Part shown: positions 8,656 through 17,246 of the stretch, piece after piece
Numbering within the stretch: the stretch's first letter is position 1
Layout of the letters: each line of letters opens with the position of its first letter
Assembly (NCBI GenBank): GCA_947074275.1
Contig: CAMTPA010000030.1
Location: 1 to 35,355 of the forward strand
DNA length: 35,355 bases
Source of the DNA: an uncultured Bacteroides sp.
GTDB lineage: Bacteria; Bacteroidota; Bacteroidia; Bacteroidales; Bacteroidaceae
Reading direction: 5' to 3'
Translations under genes and position numbers: made by a program
The notes under the pieces: generated by a model
Databases searched by the model: none
Told to the model about the DNA's origin: nothing
Seen by the model: only the letters and a program-made list of their open reading frames with translations

Positions 8656-10521
8656 ATGGATAAAAATACCATAACGGGTCTCGTGCTTTGCGCTCTGTTG
8701 CTGATAGGCTTCAGCTTTCTGAGCCGTCCGAGCCAAGAACAACTCGACGCACAAAAAAAATACTACGACTCGCTGGAGGTGGTGAGACAGCAACAACAAG
8801 AAGCACTCGAAGCCAAAGCTGCTGCTGCCTATGCCAACGAAAAAGAGTACTTGGAAAAAGACACCACTGCCCTGTTCTATCCAGCTTTGGAAGGCAAAGA
8901 AACATTTCCTACCATTCAAAACGATTTGGTAGAGGTGACTTTCGACAACTTGGGTGGCCGCGTATATTCGGCTATGCTAAAGAAATACAACGGACAAGAT
9001 GGTGAGCCTTTGATACTATTCAATGCCAACGACGCATCGATGAACTTCAATTTCTACGGAAAGAAGAAAGAGGTGATTCAAACCGAAAGCTACTACTTCG
9101 ACATATTGAACCACACCGACAGCACGCTCACTATGCGCTTGGCTGCTACGGAAGATAGCTACATCGACTTTAAATACGCTCTAAAGCACAATAGCTATTT
9201 GGTATCGTTCGAAATTGAAGCTACCAATATGGATCATCTGCTTGCAAGCACACCTTATGTAGACATCACTTGGTCGCAACGTGCTCGCCAGTTAGAAAAA
9301 GGATTTACCTACGAAAACCGCTTGTCGGAACTGACTTACAAAGTAGTGAACGAAGGAACAAAAAGCCTTTCGGCAAGCAAGGAAGAGAGCAAGAACCTGG
9401 AATATCGCGCCGATTGGATTGGATTCAAAAACCAATTCTTCTCGTCTGTATTCATCGCCAATCAAGACTTTGATAAGATTATGGTGAAAACAGTGCCCGA
9501 AAATCAAGGCAGCGGTTACATCAAAGACTACTCGGCAGAGATGAATACCTTCTTCGACCCCAGTGGCAGAGAAGCTACAAGTATGTACTTCTACTTTGGC
9601 CCCAACCACTACAAAACACTTCGCGCGCTCGATAAGGATCGCACCGACAAATGGAAGCTGGACAACTTGGTGTACTTGGGCTGGCCTGTGGTGCGCGAAA
9701 TCAACAAATACGTTGTTGTCAACTTCTTCGACTGGCTCACAAGCTGGGGACTTAGTATGGGGGTAGTGCTGCTGATTCTTACCGTAATGGTGAAATTGGT
9801 AGTGTTTCCTGCAACTTGGAAAACCTATATGTCGTCGGCCAAAATGCGTGTGTTGAAACCAAAAATTCAAGAAATAGCGCAAAAATATCCGAAGCAAGAA
9901 GACGCAATGAAAAAACAACAAGAGACAATGGGCTTGTACAAACAATATGGCGTAAGCCCAATGGGAGGATGCTTGCCAATGTTGTTCCAATTCCCTGTGT
10001 TGATGGCGTTGTTTATGTTTGTGCCAAGTGCTATTGAGTTCCGCCAACAAAGCTTCTTGTGGGCAAGCGACCTCTCTACTTACGATGCGTTTATTACCTT
10101 TCCATTCCATATCCCATTGCTGGGCGACCACCTAAGTTTGTTTTGCTTACTGATGACTGTGACCAATGTATTGAACACAAAATACACAATGCAGCAGCAA
10201 GACACAGGCGCACAACCCGAACAAGCCAAGATGATGAAATGGATGATGTATTTGATGCCTGTGATGTTCTTGTTCGTACTGAACGACTATCCATCGGGAT
10301 TGAACTACTATTACTTCTTGTCTACCTTGATAAGTGTGGCTACTACCATTGTATTGCGTCGCACTACCAACGAAGACAAGCTCCTTGCAGGATTGGAAGC
10401 CAACAAAAAAGATCCGAAAGAGACGAAGTTGAGTGGTTTTGCTGCACGCCTCGAAGCTATGCAAAAGCAACAAGAGCAAATGGCGAAAGAGCGTCAACAA
10501 CAAAAAAACAACAAGAAATAA
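8656..10521 (+). CDS. yidC: Membrane protein insertase YidC
   Basis: YidC inserts and folds inner-membrane proteins, alone or with SecYEG. The 621-residue protein has an N-terminal membrane anchor ([18 protein letters not shown]), a large periplasmic beta-rich domain (about residues 80-350) as in Gram-negative YidC, and a C-terminal Oxa1 domain (about 365-570). The Oxa1 domain includes [41 protein letters not shown], the cytoplasmic hairpin [19 protein letters not shown] and [24 protein letters not shown]. The tail is Lys/Gln-rich, as is common for ribosome-interacting YidC tails. It is second in an operon with pyrG. Confidence 0.97.
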   Translation: MDKNTITGLVLCALLLIGFSFLSRPSQEQLDAQKKYYDSLEVVRQQQQEALEAKAAAAYANEKEYLEKDTTALFYPALEGKETFPTIQNDLVEVTFDNLGGRVYSAMLKKYNGQDGEPLILFNANDASMNFNFYGKKKEVIQTESYYFDILNHTDSTLTMRLAATEDSYIDFKYALKHNSYLVSFEIEATNMDHLLASTPYVDITWSQRARQLEKGFTYENRLSELTYKVVNEGTKSLSASKEESKNLEYRADWIGFKNQFFSSVFIANQDFDKIMVKTVPENQGSGYIKDYSAEMNTFFDPSGREATSMYFYFGPNHYKTLRALDKDRTDKWKLDNLVYLGWPVVREINKYVVVNFFDWLTSWGLSMGVVLLILTVMVKLVVFPATWKTYMSSAKMRVLKPKIQEIAQKYPKQEDAMKKQQETMGLYKQYGVSPMGGCLPMLFQFPVLMALFMFVPSAIEFRQQSFLWASDLSTYDAFITFPFHIPLLGDHLSLFCLLMTVTNVLNTKYTMQQQDTGAQPEQAKMMKWMMYLMPVMFLFVLNDYPSGLNYYYFLSTLISVATTIVLRRTTNEDKLLAGLEANKKDPKETKLSGFAARLEAMQKQQEQMAKERQQQKNNKK

Positions 10522-10562
10522 AGATGCACGTTTTATAAAGCAATTTTTATTGAAGAAAACAT

Positions 10563-10603
10563 AAAGCCGGACAGTCTTATCAAAAAGATGTTCGGCTTTT
10601 TGT
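10563..10603 (+). terminator. Terminator after yidC
   Basis: AAAGCCGGACA (10563-10573) pairs with TGTTCGGCTTT (10589-10599), with one G-T pair, and is followed by TTGTG. It lies 41 nt after the yidC stop. It also overlaps the upstream ATG at 10588 of the next frame, which argues for the later MATE start at 10645. Confidence 0.85.
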
Positions 10604-10644
10604 GTAACTTCACGCATTATTATCAGATAAAGAGACTACGAATA

Positions 10645-11976
10645 ATGAAAACCAAATACACCTACCGGCAAATATGGACTGTAGCCTATCCCATCCTCAT
10701 CAGCCTGATGATGCAACAACTCATCGGGATGACCGACACAGCCTTTTTGGGACGCGTGGGAGAAATAGAGCTTGGGGCATCGGCCATAGCGGGAGTCTAT
10801 TACATCGCTATATATATGCTCGCTTTCGGATTCAGTTTGGGCGCACAAATATTGATAGCTCGCCGCAACGGAGAGGGAAACTACACCGCCATTGGCCCGA
10901 TATTCTATCAAGGCATTTATTTCTTGGTGGGGCTGGCAGTAGTCACATTCTCCCTATCACAGCTGTTTTCGCCTACCATATTGAGCAATATCATCAGTTC
11001 GCCCAACATCTATGAGGCTGCATCAAGCTATATTCATTGGCGTGTCTATGGGTTCTTCTTCTCGTTTGTCATTGTGATGTTTCGCGCTTTTTTTGTAGGC
11101 TCTACGCTCACCAAAACACTGACGATAAACTCGATAGTAATGGTGGTGTCGAACGTATTGTTCAACTATGTGCTGATATTCGGCAAATTCGGCTTTCCAC
11201 AGTTGGGCATTGCAGGTGCAGCTATCGGATCATCATTGGCAGAGCTGGTATCTATGATTTTCTTTATCGTATATACGTGGTGCAAAATCGATTGTCGGAA
11301 GTTTGCCCTCAACCATCTTCCACGAATCAACTTGGGTGCTTTGAAAAGAATACTCAATGTTTCGGTGTGGACAATGCTGCAAAACTTCTTCTCGCTTTCC
11401 ACGTGGTTTTTGTTTTTCCTCTTTGTAGAGCATTTGGGCGAACGCTCCATTGCGATAGCCAATATCGTGCGCAATGTGTCGGGCATCGTATTTATGGTAT
11501 TAATGGCTTTCGCAGCCACTTGCGGTTCGTTGGTGAGCAACTTGATTGGTGCGGGCGAAAAAGAGGCTGTTCTCGGTACCATCAAGCAGCACGTGCGCAT
11601 ATGTTACCTCTTTGTAGTGCCACTTTTGGTTTTCTTTTCGCTTTTCCCAAATCTCATCCTGAGTGTTTATACCGATATTCCCGAACTTCGCACAGCATCC
11701 ATTCCATCGCTTTGGGTGTTGTGTAGTGCCTATCTATTTCTTGTTCCCGGAAATGTCTACTTTCAATCCGTATCGGGCACAGGAAATACTCGTACAGCTT
11801 TGCTACTGGAGTTGGCAGTATTGGTCATCTACCTCTCTTATTGCTTTTTCTTCATCTCGCACCTAAAGTTCAGTGTGGCCTTCGCTTGGTCGTCCGAGAT
11901 TGTTTACGGAGGATTCATCTGCCTGTTTTCATACCTCTACATCAAGAAAGGCAATTGGCAAAAGAAACAGATTTAA
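10645..11976 (+). CDS. MATE family efflux transporter
   Basis: This 443-residue inner-membrane protein has about 12 membrane segments. It starts MKTKYTYRQIWTVAYPILISLMMQQLIGMTDTAFLG, the typical opening of MATE/DinF-type cation-coupled multidrug exporters, including the conserved DTAFLGR loop; the second half repeats the fold (ILNVSVWTMLQNFFSLSTWFLFF). The start at 10645 is preferred over 10588, since the earlier ATG lies inside the yidC terminator. The substrate cannot be told from sequence. A likely terminator separates it from pyrG-yidC. Confidence 0.93.
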   Translation: MKTKYTYRQIWTVAYPILISLMMQQLIGMTDTAFLGRVGEIELGASAIAGVYYIAIYMLAFGFSLGAQILIARRNGEGNYTAIGPIFYQGIYFLVGLAVVTFSLSQLFSPTILSNIISSPNIYEAASSYIHWRVYGFFFSFVIVMFRAFFVGSTLTKTLTINSIVMVVSNVLFNYVLIFGKFGFPQLGIAGAAIGSSLAELVSMIFFIVYTWCKIDCRKFALNHLPRINLGALKRILNVSVWTMLQNFFSLSTWFLFFLFVEHLGERSIAIANIVRNVSGIVFMVLMAFAATCGSLVSNLIGAGEKEAVLGTIKQHVRICYLFVVPLLVFFSLFPNLILSVYTDIPELRTASIPSLWVLCSAYLFLVPGNVYFQSVSGTGNTRTALLLELAVLVIYLSYCFFFISHLKFSVAFAWSSEIVYGGFICLFSYLYIKKGNWQKKQI

Positions 11977-12011
11977 CATCTCTTTTCACCCCAATTAGCA
12001 GAGTTAATGGT

Positions 12012-12019
12012 TATATTTG
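12012..12019 (+). promoter_or_regulatory. -7 promoter element of the S9 peptidase gene
   Basis: TATATTTG matches TAnnTTTG and lies 26 nt before the ATG at 12046. It overlaps an in-frame upstream ATG at 12007, which therefore is unlikely to be the start codon. Confidence 0.6.
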
Positions 12020-12045
12020 TGGCAATTTTATTAAAATATCAATTT

Positions 12046-14172
12046 ATGAAGTCTACAAATCTATTCATTATGACAGCTGCAATCGCATTGGCATCTTGTA
12101 GTGGCGGAGGTACGCAAGGTACTGGTGAAGCCGGAGAAATGATTGGCCCGTCGGAAGTCAAAATAGCCGACAAACGAATGACTCCCGAAGCTCTTTGGGC
12201 AATGGGACGTATTGGCGACATTGCCGTATCGCCCGATACACAAAAGGTGGTGTACAGTGTGGCCTATTATAGTGTGCCTCAAAACAAGAGCAATCGCGAC
12301 CTGTATATTATGAATGCCGATGGAAGCCACCCCAAACACCTCACCTACACTCCCTATCAAGAGTCGAATGCTGTGTGGATTGAAGGTGGAAAGAAAATCG
12401 CTTTTCTAAGCAACGAAAGTGGAAGCAACCAGATATACACCATTTTGCCCGACGGCAATGGCAGAACTCAAATCACCGATTACGATGGAGATATTGAAGG
12501 ATTTTCTTTTTCGCCCGATGAACAAAAGCTTTTGTTTATAGCGCAGGTGAAAGTAAAAGAAAGCACTGCCGACAAATACCCCGACCTGCCACTTGCCACA
12601 GGCATCATTCTCACCGATTTGATGTATAAACATTGGGACGAATGGAAAACAACAGCTCCTCATCCTTTCATTGCCGATTTCAATGGAACGGGTATTGCCA
12701 ACGTAATAGACATTCTTGAGGGTGAGCCTTACGAAAGTCCGATGAAACCTTTCGGCGGGATAGAACAATTGGCTTGGAGTGCCGACTCGGAAAACGTGGC
12801 ATACACCAGCCGCAAAAAAACAGGTTTGGAATATGCCGTGTCCACCAACTCGGACATATACATCTACAACTTGAAATCGAAAAAAACCATCAACATCACC
12901 GAAGAAAACAAAGGCTACGACACCAATCCGCAATACTCGCCCGATGGTAAATACATAGCGTGGCAAAGTATGGAACGTGATGGATATGAAGCCGACCAAA
13001 ATCGCCTGTTCGTGATGAACTTGGCTACTGGCGAGAAAAGCTTTGTGAGCCGTGAGTTCGAATCGAATGTAGACGGATTTATCTGGAGCGAAGATTCAAA
13101 AACCATCTACTTCACTGGCCCGTGGCACGGAGAGGTGCAAATCTATTCGGTAGACTTGGCCAATGAGAAGGTGAAACCAGTGACCAAAGGTATGTACGAC
13201 TACGTCACCCCTCAGCTTTTGGGAAACAAGCTCATAGCCAAACGACACTCTATGAGTATGGCCGACGAAATCTACACCATCGATATGGACGGAGCAGCCA
13301 CCCAACTCACCCAAGTGAACAAGCACATCTACGACCAAGTGGAGATGGGGAAAGTAGAAGAACGATGGATAAACACCACCGACGGCAAAAAGATGCTGAC
13401 GTGGGTTATCTATCCGCCACAGTTCGACCCCAACAAGAAATACCCCACCCTGCTCTATTGTCAAGGAGGGCCACAAAGTGCCGTGAGCCAATTCTGGAGC
13501 TATCGTTGGAATATGCAGCTAATGGCGGCGAACGACTACATCATTGTTGCCCCCAACCGTCGTGGGCTTCCGGGCTTTGGCAATGAATGGAACGAAGCTA
13601 TAAGTGGCGATTATGGTGGCCAGTGTATGCGCGACTATATGGCAGCTATCAACGAGGTGGCCAAAGAATCTTATGTAGACAACGACCGCTTGGGCTGCAT
13701 CGGAGCCAGTTTTGGTGGATTCTCGGTATATTGGCTTGCTGGGCATCACAACAAACTATTCAAAGCTTTCATCGCTCACGATGGTATTTTCAATATGGAA
13801 ATGCAGTACTTGGAAACCGAAGAAAAGTGGTTTGCCAACTGGGATATGGGAGGCGCATACTGGGATAAGAGCAACAAGACGGCTCAAAACACCTTTGCCA
13901 ACTCGCCACACCTTTTTGTCGATCGCTGGGACACGCCAATACTTTGCATCCACGGCGAAAAGGATTATCGCATTCTTGCCAATCAAACAATGGCTGCTTT
14001 TGATGCGGCGGTGATGCGTGGTGTGCCTGCCGAACTGCTTATCTACCCCGATGAGAACCACTGGGTGTTGAAACCTCAGAACGGTATCTTGTGGCAACGC
14101 ACCTTTTTTGAGTGGCTCGATATGTGGCTGAAACCTGCGCCAAAGCAACAGGCTGCCCTTTCTACAAAATAA
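12046..14172 (+). CDS. S9 family (prolyl oligopeptidase/DPP) lipoprotein peptidase
   Basis: This serine peptidase of 708 residues likely removes dipeptides from peptides in the periplasm or at the outer membrane. A lipoprotein signal ends in LASC (Cys18). A WD40/TolB-like beta-propeller follows (about 45-420; repeats such as SPDTQKVVYSV, SPDGKYIAWQS, WSADSENVAYTS). The C-terminal alpha/beta-hydrolase domain carries Ser555 in GASFGGFS, Asp640 in HGEKDYRI and His672 in DENHWVL. The domain order fits the DPP5-like/acylaminoacyl S9C branch found in asaccharolytic Bacteroidales. The start at 12046 is chosen because it gives a good lipobox signal and lies behind the promoter. Confidence 0.92.
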   Translation: MKSTNLFIMTAAIALASCSGGGTQGTGEAGEMIGPSEVKIADKRMTPEALWAMGRIGDIAVSPDTQKVVYSVAYYSVPQNKSNRDLYIMNADGSHPKHLTYTPYQESNAVWIEGGKKIAFLSNESGSNQIYTILPDGNGRTQITDYDGDIEGFSFSPDEQKLLFIAQVKVKESTADKYPDLPLATGIILTDLMYKHWDEWKTTAPHPFIADFNGTGIANVIDILEGEPYESPMKPFGGIEQLAWSADSENVAYTSRKKTGLEYAVSTNSDIYIYNLKSKKTINITEENKGYDTNPQYSPDGKYIAWQSMERDGYEADQNRLFVMNLATGEKSFVSREFESNVDGFIWSEDSKTIYFTGPWHGEVQIYSVDLANEKVKPVTKGMYDYVTPQLLGNKLIAKRHSMSMADEIYTIDMDGAATQLTQVNKHIYDQVEMGKVEERWINTTDGKKMLTWVIYPPQFDPNKKYPTLLYCQGGPQSAVSQFWSYRWNMQLMAANDYIIVAPNRRGLPGFGNEWNEAISGDYGGQCMRDYMAAINEVAKESYVDNDRLGCIGASFGGFSVYWLAGHHNKLFKAFIAHDGIFNMEMQYLETEEKWFANWDMGGAYWDKSNKTAQNTFANSPHLFVDRWDTPILCIHGEKDYRILANQTMAAFDAAVMRGVPAELLIYPDENHWVLKPQNGILWQRTFFEWLDMWLKPAPKQQAALSTK

Positions 14173-14179
14173 TAATCAC

Positions 14180-14217
14180 ATAGAGAGCATCTCGCAAGGG
14201 TGCTCTCTATTATTTTC
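14180..14217 (+). terminator. Terminator after the S9 peptidase gene
   Basis: ATAGAGAGCA (14180-14189) and TGCTCTCTAT (14201-14210) form a perfect 10-bp stem with an 11-nt loop, followed by TATTTTC. It lies 8 nt after the stop. Confidence 0.85.
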
Positions 14218-14241
14218 TTCCACACACACTCCTTTTTCTAT

Positions 14242-14778
14242 ATGAATACACTCAACCACTTTATACACGAGATTGCCAAAAAATATGCTTTGGCACACAA
14301 ATCAATCCCACCCAAAACCACAATTTTGCCCGAAGGTGAAGTATCGAAACACATCTATTACATCCAAAAGGGTGTGGCCCGGATGTGGTTCAACAAAGAT
14401 GGAAAAGACATTACTTTCCAATTTTTCTTCGCTCAACAAGCGGTAGCTTCCATCGACAGCTTCCTCCACCAATCGCCCAGCCTATTCACCATAGAGAGCA
14501 TCGAAGCGTGCGAGGTGCTTGTGATAGATAAAGAGCTGTTCGACAAGCAGCTTCAAACCAACCTCGCTTTCAAAGATTTGTTCATCGAATTTCTTGCCCG
14601 ACGATTCCAAAACTACACGCACCTGTTTTTGTCGCGCATCAAAGACACGCCCGAAGAGCGATACAAAGAGCTTCTGAAAAACCACCCCGAAATAGTGCAA
14701 CAAGTGCCCCAACATCATATAGCCTCTTATCTTGGCATCACTCCCGTGTCGCTCAGCAGGATAAGAAATCGCAAATAG
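14242..14778 (+). CDS. Crp/Fnr family transcriptional regulator
   Basis: This 178-residue protein has an N-terminal cyclic-nucleotide-binding-like barrel (about 25-110: ILPEGEVSKHIYYIQKGVARMWFNKDGKDITFQFF) and a C-terminal helix-turn-helix (HIASYLGITPVSLSRIRNRK). The chain ends right after the recognition helix, which is usual for the short Bacteroidota Crp/Fnr proteins. No Cys cluster for an Fe-S sensor is present, so the effector is unknown. The start at 14242 is used because the earlier in-frame ATG (14200) lies inside the preceding terminator. It may control the DUF4405 gene directly downstream, whose promoter region has a long inverted repeat. Confidence 0.88.
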   Translation: MNTLNHFIHEIAKKYALAHKSIPPKTTILPEGEVSKHIYYIQKGVARMWFNKDGKDITFQFFFAQQAVASIDSFLHQSPSLFTIESIEACEVLVIDKELFDKQLQTNLAFKDLFIEFLARRFQNYTHLFLSRIKDTPEERYKELLKNHPEIVQQVPQHHIASYLGITPVSLSRIRNRK

Positions 14779-14794
14779 TCTTTTTCTTAACATA

Positions 14795-14827
14795 GGTTAT
14801 CGTGCCAAGCTGTAGCTTGACGATACC
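14795..14827. promoter_or_regulatory. Interrupted inverted repeat between the Crp/Fnr and DUF4405 genes
   Basis: TATCGT-gc-CAAGCT pairs with AGCTTG-ACGATA around a 2-nt loop, extended by GG/CC outside. It is followed by only three T, so it could be a weak terminator of the Crp/Fnr gene. It also ends on the TACCTTTG promoter element, so it could be an operator. Confidence 0.5.
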
Positions 14828-14831
14828 TTTG
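14824..14831 (+). promoter_or_regulatory. -7 promoter element of the DUF4405 gene
   Basis: TACCTTTG matches the TAnnTTTG consensus and lies 20 nt before the ATG at 14852. The inverted repeat at 14795-14827 occupies the region where the -33 box would be. Confidence 0.5.
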
Positions 14832-14851
14832 CCGCAAAAAGATAAAAGACG

Positions 14852-15334
14852 ATGTTACAACGCAAAAGATTATTCAACTACCTGCTGCTTGCTGCGGCAG
14901 CCGTCACCAGCCTTTCGGGTGTTATCATACAAGTGGGCTATCACATCGGAAACCCAAGCACGCTTATCAAAACCACGCGCACAATGTGGGGGTTGCTATA
15001 TCGACACTGGCAATTGATACACCTGACAGCGGCTTTCTTGTTTTTGGTTCTCTCCGTTTATCACCTCTACAAACACCGCAAATGGTACAAGGGAGTCATC
15101 AAAAAGCGCACATTCAGCCGTCACAAGGAGTTATTGCTATTCACGCTCATCTTTGCATTGTCGGCAGTTTCAGGACTCATCCCGTGGACGGTGAGTCTCT
15201 TCGTCCCCACATCCACCACTCGGTTCGCCATTATCGAGATACACGACAAGATAGCGTTGCTGCTGATTGTATTCATCTATCTACACATTGCCAAACGAGT
15301 GAAGCATCTCTATCTGCACAAGCCTACCAGATGA
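14852..15334 (+). CDS. DUF4405-like four-helix membrane protein
   Basis: This 160-residue inner-membrane protein has four hydrophobic segments (about 8-28, 51-68, 90-110, 128-147). Histidines lie within or at the ends of the helices (HWQLIHL, YHLYKH, IEIHDKIAL, YLHIAKRVKHL), as in the DUF4405 family, which resembles small cytochrome b-type heme membrane proteins. It may bind heme and pass electrons, but this is an inference from the histidine pattern. It follows the Crp/Fnr gene by 73 nt, with its own promoter element. Confidence 0.7.
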   Translation: MLQRKRLFNYLLLAAAAVTSLSGVIIQVGYHIGNPSTLIKTTRTMWGLLYRHWQLIHLTAAFLFLVLSVYHLYKHRKWYKGVIKKRTFSRHKELLLFTLIFALSAVSGLIPWTVSLFVPTSTTRFAIIEIHDKIALLLIVFIYLHIAKRVKHLYLHKPTR

Positions 15335-15380
15335 AACAACAGCGGGGCATCCCATTGGTAAAGGATGCCCCGCTGCTGTT
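15335..15380. terminator. Bidirectional terminator between convergent genes
   Basis: Two 18-nt arms (15335-15352 and 15363-15380) with one mismatch form a GC-rich stem (GCGGGGCATCC core) around a 10-nt loop. Downstream T-rich sequence exists on both sides. It ends the DUF4405 gene and the flavin reductase gene. Confidence 0.9.
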
Positions 15381-15406
15381 TATCTATTTCAGGCGTAACT
15401 GCTCTA

Positions 15407-15916
15407 TCAGCTACGCGCCCAGATGTTGACAATCTCCACAACATACATCTTGTGAAAACCACCGTGAGCTGCGTCATACCATTTTTCAACTGGCTCTTTA
15501 TCCACAAAGTTTTCAGGTTTGAGCATATCTTCGTAAATTTTGCGGCATTCCAGCGTGAGGCGAGCCTGATTGAAAGTGACATTGCCAAGCTCGGTTGTTT
15601 CGGGTAGCAATCCGGTTTCTTTCACTTTGTCTACCGTTCTGCCCGATTTGGCACCACACACGGCGTGAATCTTCTTATTCTCGTCGCCAAGAAAATCGAG
15701 TGTCAGATAGTCCGATTGCTCTATAAACTCGTAGGTGTAGCGTTCGGGGCGAACAAACACAAAAGCCACAGGCTTGTTCCACAGCCAGCCAATGCCGCCC
15801 CAGCTTGCTGTCATCGTGTTGAAGTGGTCGGGTGTGCCTGCTGTCACCAGCATCCATTCTTTGCCAAAGGCCTCAAAAAAATTATCCGATAAATCGGCTA
15901 TTTCCAGCTTTCTCAT
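15407..15916 (-). CDS. Flavin reductase-like / flavoredoxin family protein
   Basis: This 169-residue protein has the FMN-binding split-barrel fold typical of flavoredoxins and flavin reductases. GKEWMLVTAGTPDHFNTMTASWGGIGWLWNKPVAFVFVRPERYTYEFIEQSDYLTLDFL contains the conserved N-T-M-T-A-SWG FMN-binding stretch and the R-P-x-R-Y-T motif. It probably reduces flavin with NAD(P)H or carries FMN as a redox protein; the partner is unknown. The chain is normal length. The upstream region holds the 22-bp repeat array instead of a recognisable TAnnTTTG promoter. Confidence 0.9.
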   Translation of the reverse strand: MRKLEIADLSDNFFEAFGKEWMLVTAGTPDHFNTMTASWGGIGWLWNKPVAFVFVRPERYTYEFIEQSDYLTLDFLGDENKKIHAVCGAKSGRTVDKVKETGLLPETTELGNVTFNQARLTLECRKIYEDMLKPENFVDKEPVEKWYDAAHGGFHKMYVVEIVNIWARS

Positions 15917-15960
15917 CTGCTTCTCATTCTAAGGTTTTCTATTCTGTTATCTTTATTCGT

Positions 15961-16026
15961 GCAGACTGTTCACAGTCTGCGGGTCGATTGTTCACATCCA
16001 TCGGCTTGGCTGTTCACATCTATCGC
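15961..16026. repeat. Three tandem 22-bp imperfect repeats with TGTTCACA core
   Basis: TGTTCACA occurs at 15967, 15989 and 16011, exactly 22 bp apart, inside units starting at 15961, 15983 and 16005. A decayed fourth unit may begin at 16027 (GTAGAC). The first unit is itself a perfect hairpin, GCAGACTG-TTCA-CAGTCTGC. The array fills most of the gap between the MBL gene stop and the flavin reductase start and is related to the array at 6785-6872. Confidence 0.75.
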
Positions 16027-16038
16027 GTAGACATTTGA

Positions 16039-17052
16039 TTAGCGAAGCACTTTTTTTAGTGCCACCACCTCGCCCAACGCAGGAATTTGCACACGCACGT
16101 GTCGTCGTTCGGCTTCTTCGGCAAACACCTGTGGAGGGTCGTGCAGCGGTTCGTCCGAAAGGTCGAACGTGCCGTAGTGCATCGGGATGGTGATGCCTGC
16201 CTTCATCTCTTGCGCAGCTGTAAGCGAGTCGTGTGGCGAAATGTGGTTGGGGCGCATAAACCAGCGCGGTTTGTAGGCACCGATGCCCAGCAAAGCATAG
16301 TCGGGCGCACCCACCAAGTCGGGTATTTCTTGAAAATGATTGGAGTATCCGGTATCGCCGCTATAATAAATCTTGATGCCGTCTCCCTCTACCATAAAGG
16401 CTCCCCACAGTCTTTTGCCACCATCCTTGAACGATCGTTTGCTCCAGTGTTGAGCAGGCAGAAAGGTTATTTTCAGTCCATCGTCTTCGAGCTGCTGATA
16501 CCAGCCTGCTTCCACCACATCCATATCGGGAAACCATCCTTTGACAAGAGCTCCCGTACCCATACCACAAAACAAACGCATCTTGGGATTGTTTTTGAAA
16601 AGTACCTTAATACTTTTGCGGTTGAGGTGATCGAAATGGTCGTGACTGATGAGCAGGTAATCGATGTGAGTGAATATTTCGGGGTCGGCAGGAAAATCAC
16701 TTTGTCTTTTCACGAAAGGTATGTGCGAAAACACGGGGTCGAACATAATGCGCTTGCCTGCAAGCTGCATAAAGAAAGAGTTGTGTCCGAGCCAAATCAG
16801 CGCATCGCCTTTCACTCCATCGAGCGAGTTGAGGTAATGTACCGTAGGATCCCACTTTATCTGACGTTTTTCTTTTCGTTGCGGATTGGGCGAAAGCCTC
16901 CACTTTAGCACGCTTATCGGCCCGTGGCGATGACGGTGCTGGCGGTTGAAAAATCGTCCTTTAGACATTGGGTTACCACGCCACTGGGGGTGAATCGTGG
17001 TCAAACTTTCATTCTTCTTGAATGTAATGTTTTGTGTTATACCTTCTTTCAA
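16039..17052 (-). CDS. NAPE-PLD-like MBL-fold metallo-hydrolase
   Basis: This 337-residue protein has a metallo-beta-lactamase fold. Zn ligands are visible in ISHDHFDHL, in PAQHWSKRSFKDGGKRLWGAF and in YYSGDTGYSNHF, with PMHYGTFDLSDEPLHDPP near the C-terminus. The order and the QHW/LWG/GDTGY segments fit the N-acylphosphatidylethanolamine phospholipase D-like branch more than true beta-lactamases. The natural substrate in bacteria is unknown. The frame opens with TTG at 17052; an in-frame TTG at 17004 and an ATG at 16968 are alternatives. HPQWRGNPMSKGRFFN spans the ATG and looks like the conserved family N-terminus, so the ATG would cut conserved sequence. Confidence 0.87.
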   Translation of the reverse strand: MKEGITQNITFKKNESLTTIHPQWRGNPMSKGRFFNRQHRHRHGPISVLKWRLSPNPQRKEKRQIKWDPTVHYLNSLDGVKGDALIWLGHNSFFMQLAGKRIMFDPVFSHIPFVKRQSDFPADPEIFTHIDYLLISHDHFDHLNRKSIKVLFKNNPKMRLFCGMGTGALVKGWFPDMDVVEAGWYQQLEDDGLKITFLPAQHWSKRSFKDGGKRLWGAFMVEGDGIKIYYSGDTGYSNHFQEIPDLVGAPDYALLGIGAYKPRWFMRPNHISPHDSLTAAQEMKAGITIPMHYGTFDLSDEPLHDPPQVFAEEAERRHVRVQIPALGEVVALKKVLR

Positions 17053-17078
17053 TTTTTCGTTAGCTTAAAAAACTGATG

Positions 17079-17086
17079 CAAATATA
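17079..17086 (-). promoter_or_regulatory. -7 promoter element of the MBL-fold gene
   Basis: The minus strand reads TATATTTG, a match to TAnnTTTG, 27-34 nt before the TTG start at 17052. Its position supports one of the upstream TTG starts. Confidence 0.55.
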
Positions 17087-17160
17087 ATGTAAAAAAGAGG
17101 CTCGTTGTACACTTCATCAATCAGTTTTTTAAGACGAAATGTAAAATTTAACGTAATTGC

Positions 17161-17211
17161 AAAAAATAAATGCGACTTCCCCCCAGACACACAGCGGAGA
17201 AAGACGCATTT
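17161..17211 (-). terminator. Terminator after the padR-pspC operon
   Basis: On the minus strand AAATGCG-T-CTT pairs with AAG-T-CGCATTT, and the stem is followed by ATTTTTTG. It lies 36 nt after the PspC stop at 17247. Confidence 0.7.
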
Positions 17212-17246
17212 AGATGAAACATGCAACGATGATTCTATGAATTGGT

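Noticed and set aside
9292..10131. Long minus-strand open frame of 279 codons
   Set aside because: It is fully opposite yidC, with a His/Gln/Cys-rich translation and no recognisable domain.
10588..10644. Upstream ATG as the MATE start
   Set aside because: It lies inside the yidC terminator stem, and the added residues are not like MATE proteins.
11037..11726. Plus-strand frame of 229 codons
   Set aside because: It overlaps the MATE gene in another frame, and its composition is typical of an out-of-frame reading.
12007..12045. Upstream ATG as the S9 peptidase start
   Set aside because: It lies over the TATATTTG promoter element and would place 13 residues before a good lipoprotein signal peptide.
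15961..16026. Regular short repeats as a CRISPR array
   Set aside because: Units are only 22 bp, contiguous, with poorly conserved flanks instead of unique spacers, and no cas gene is near.
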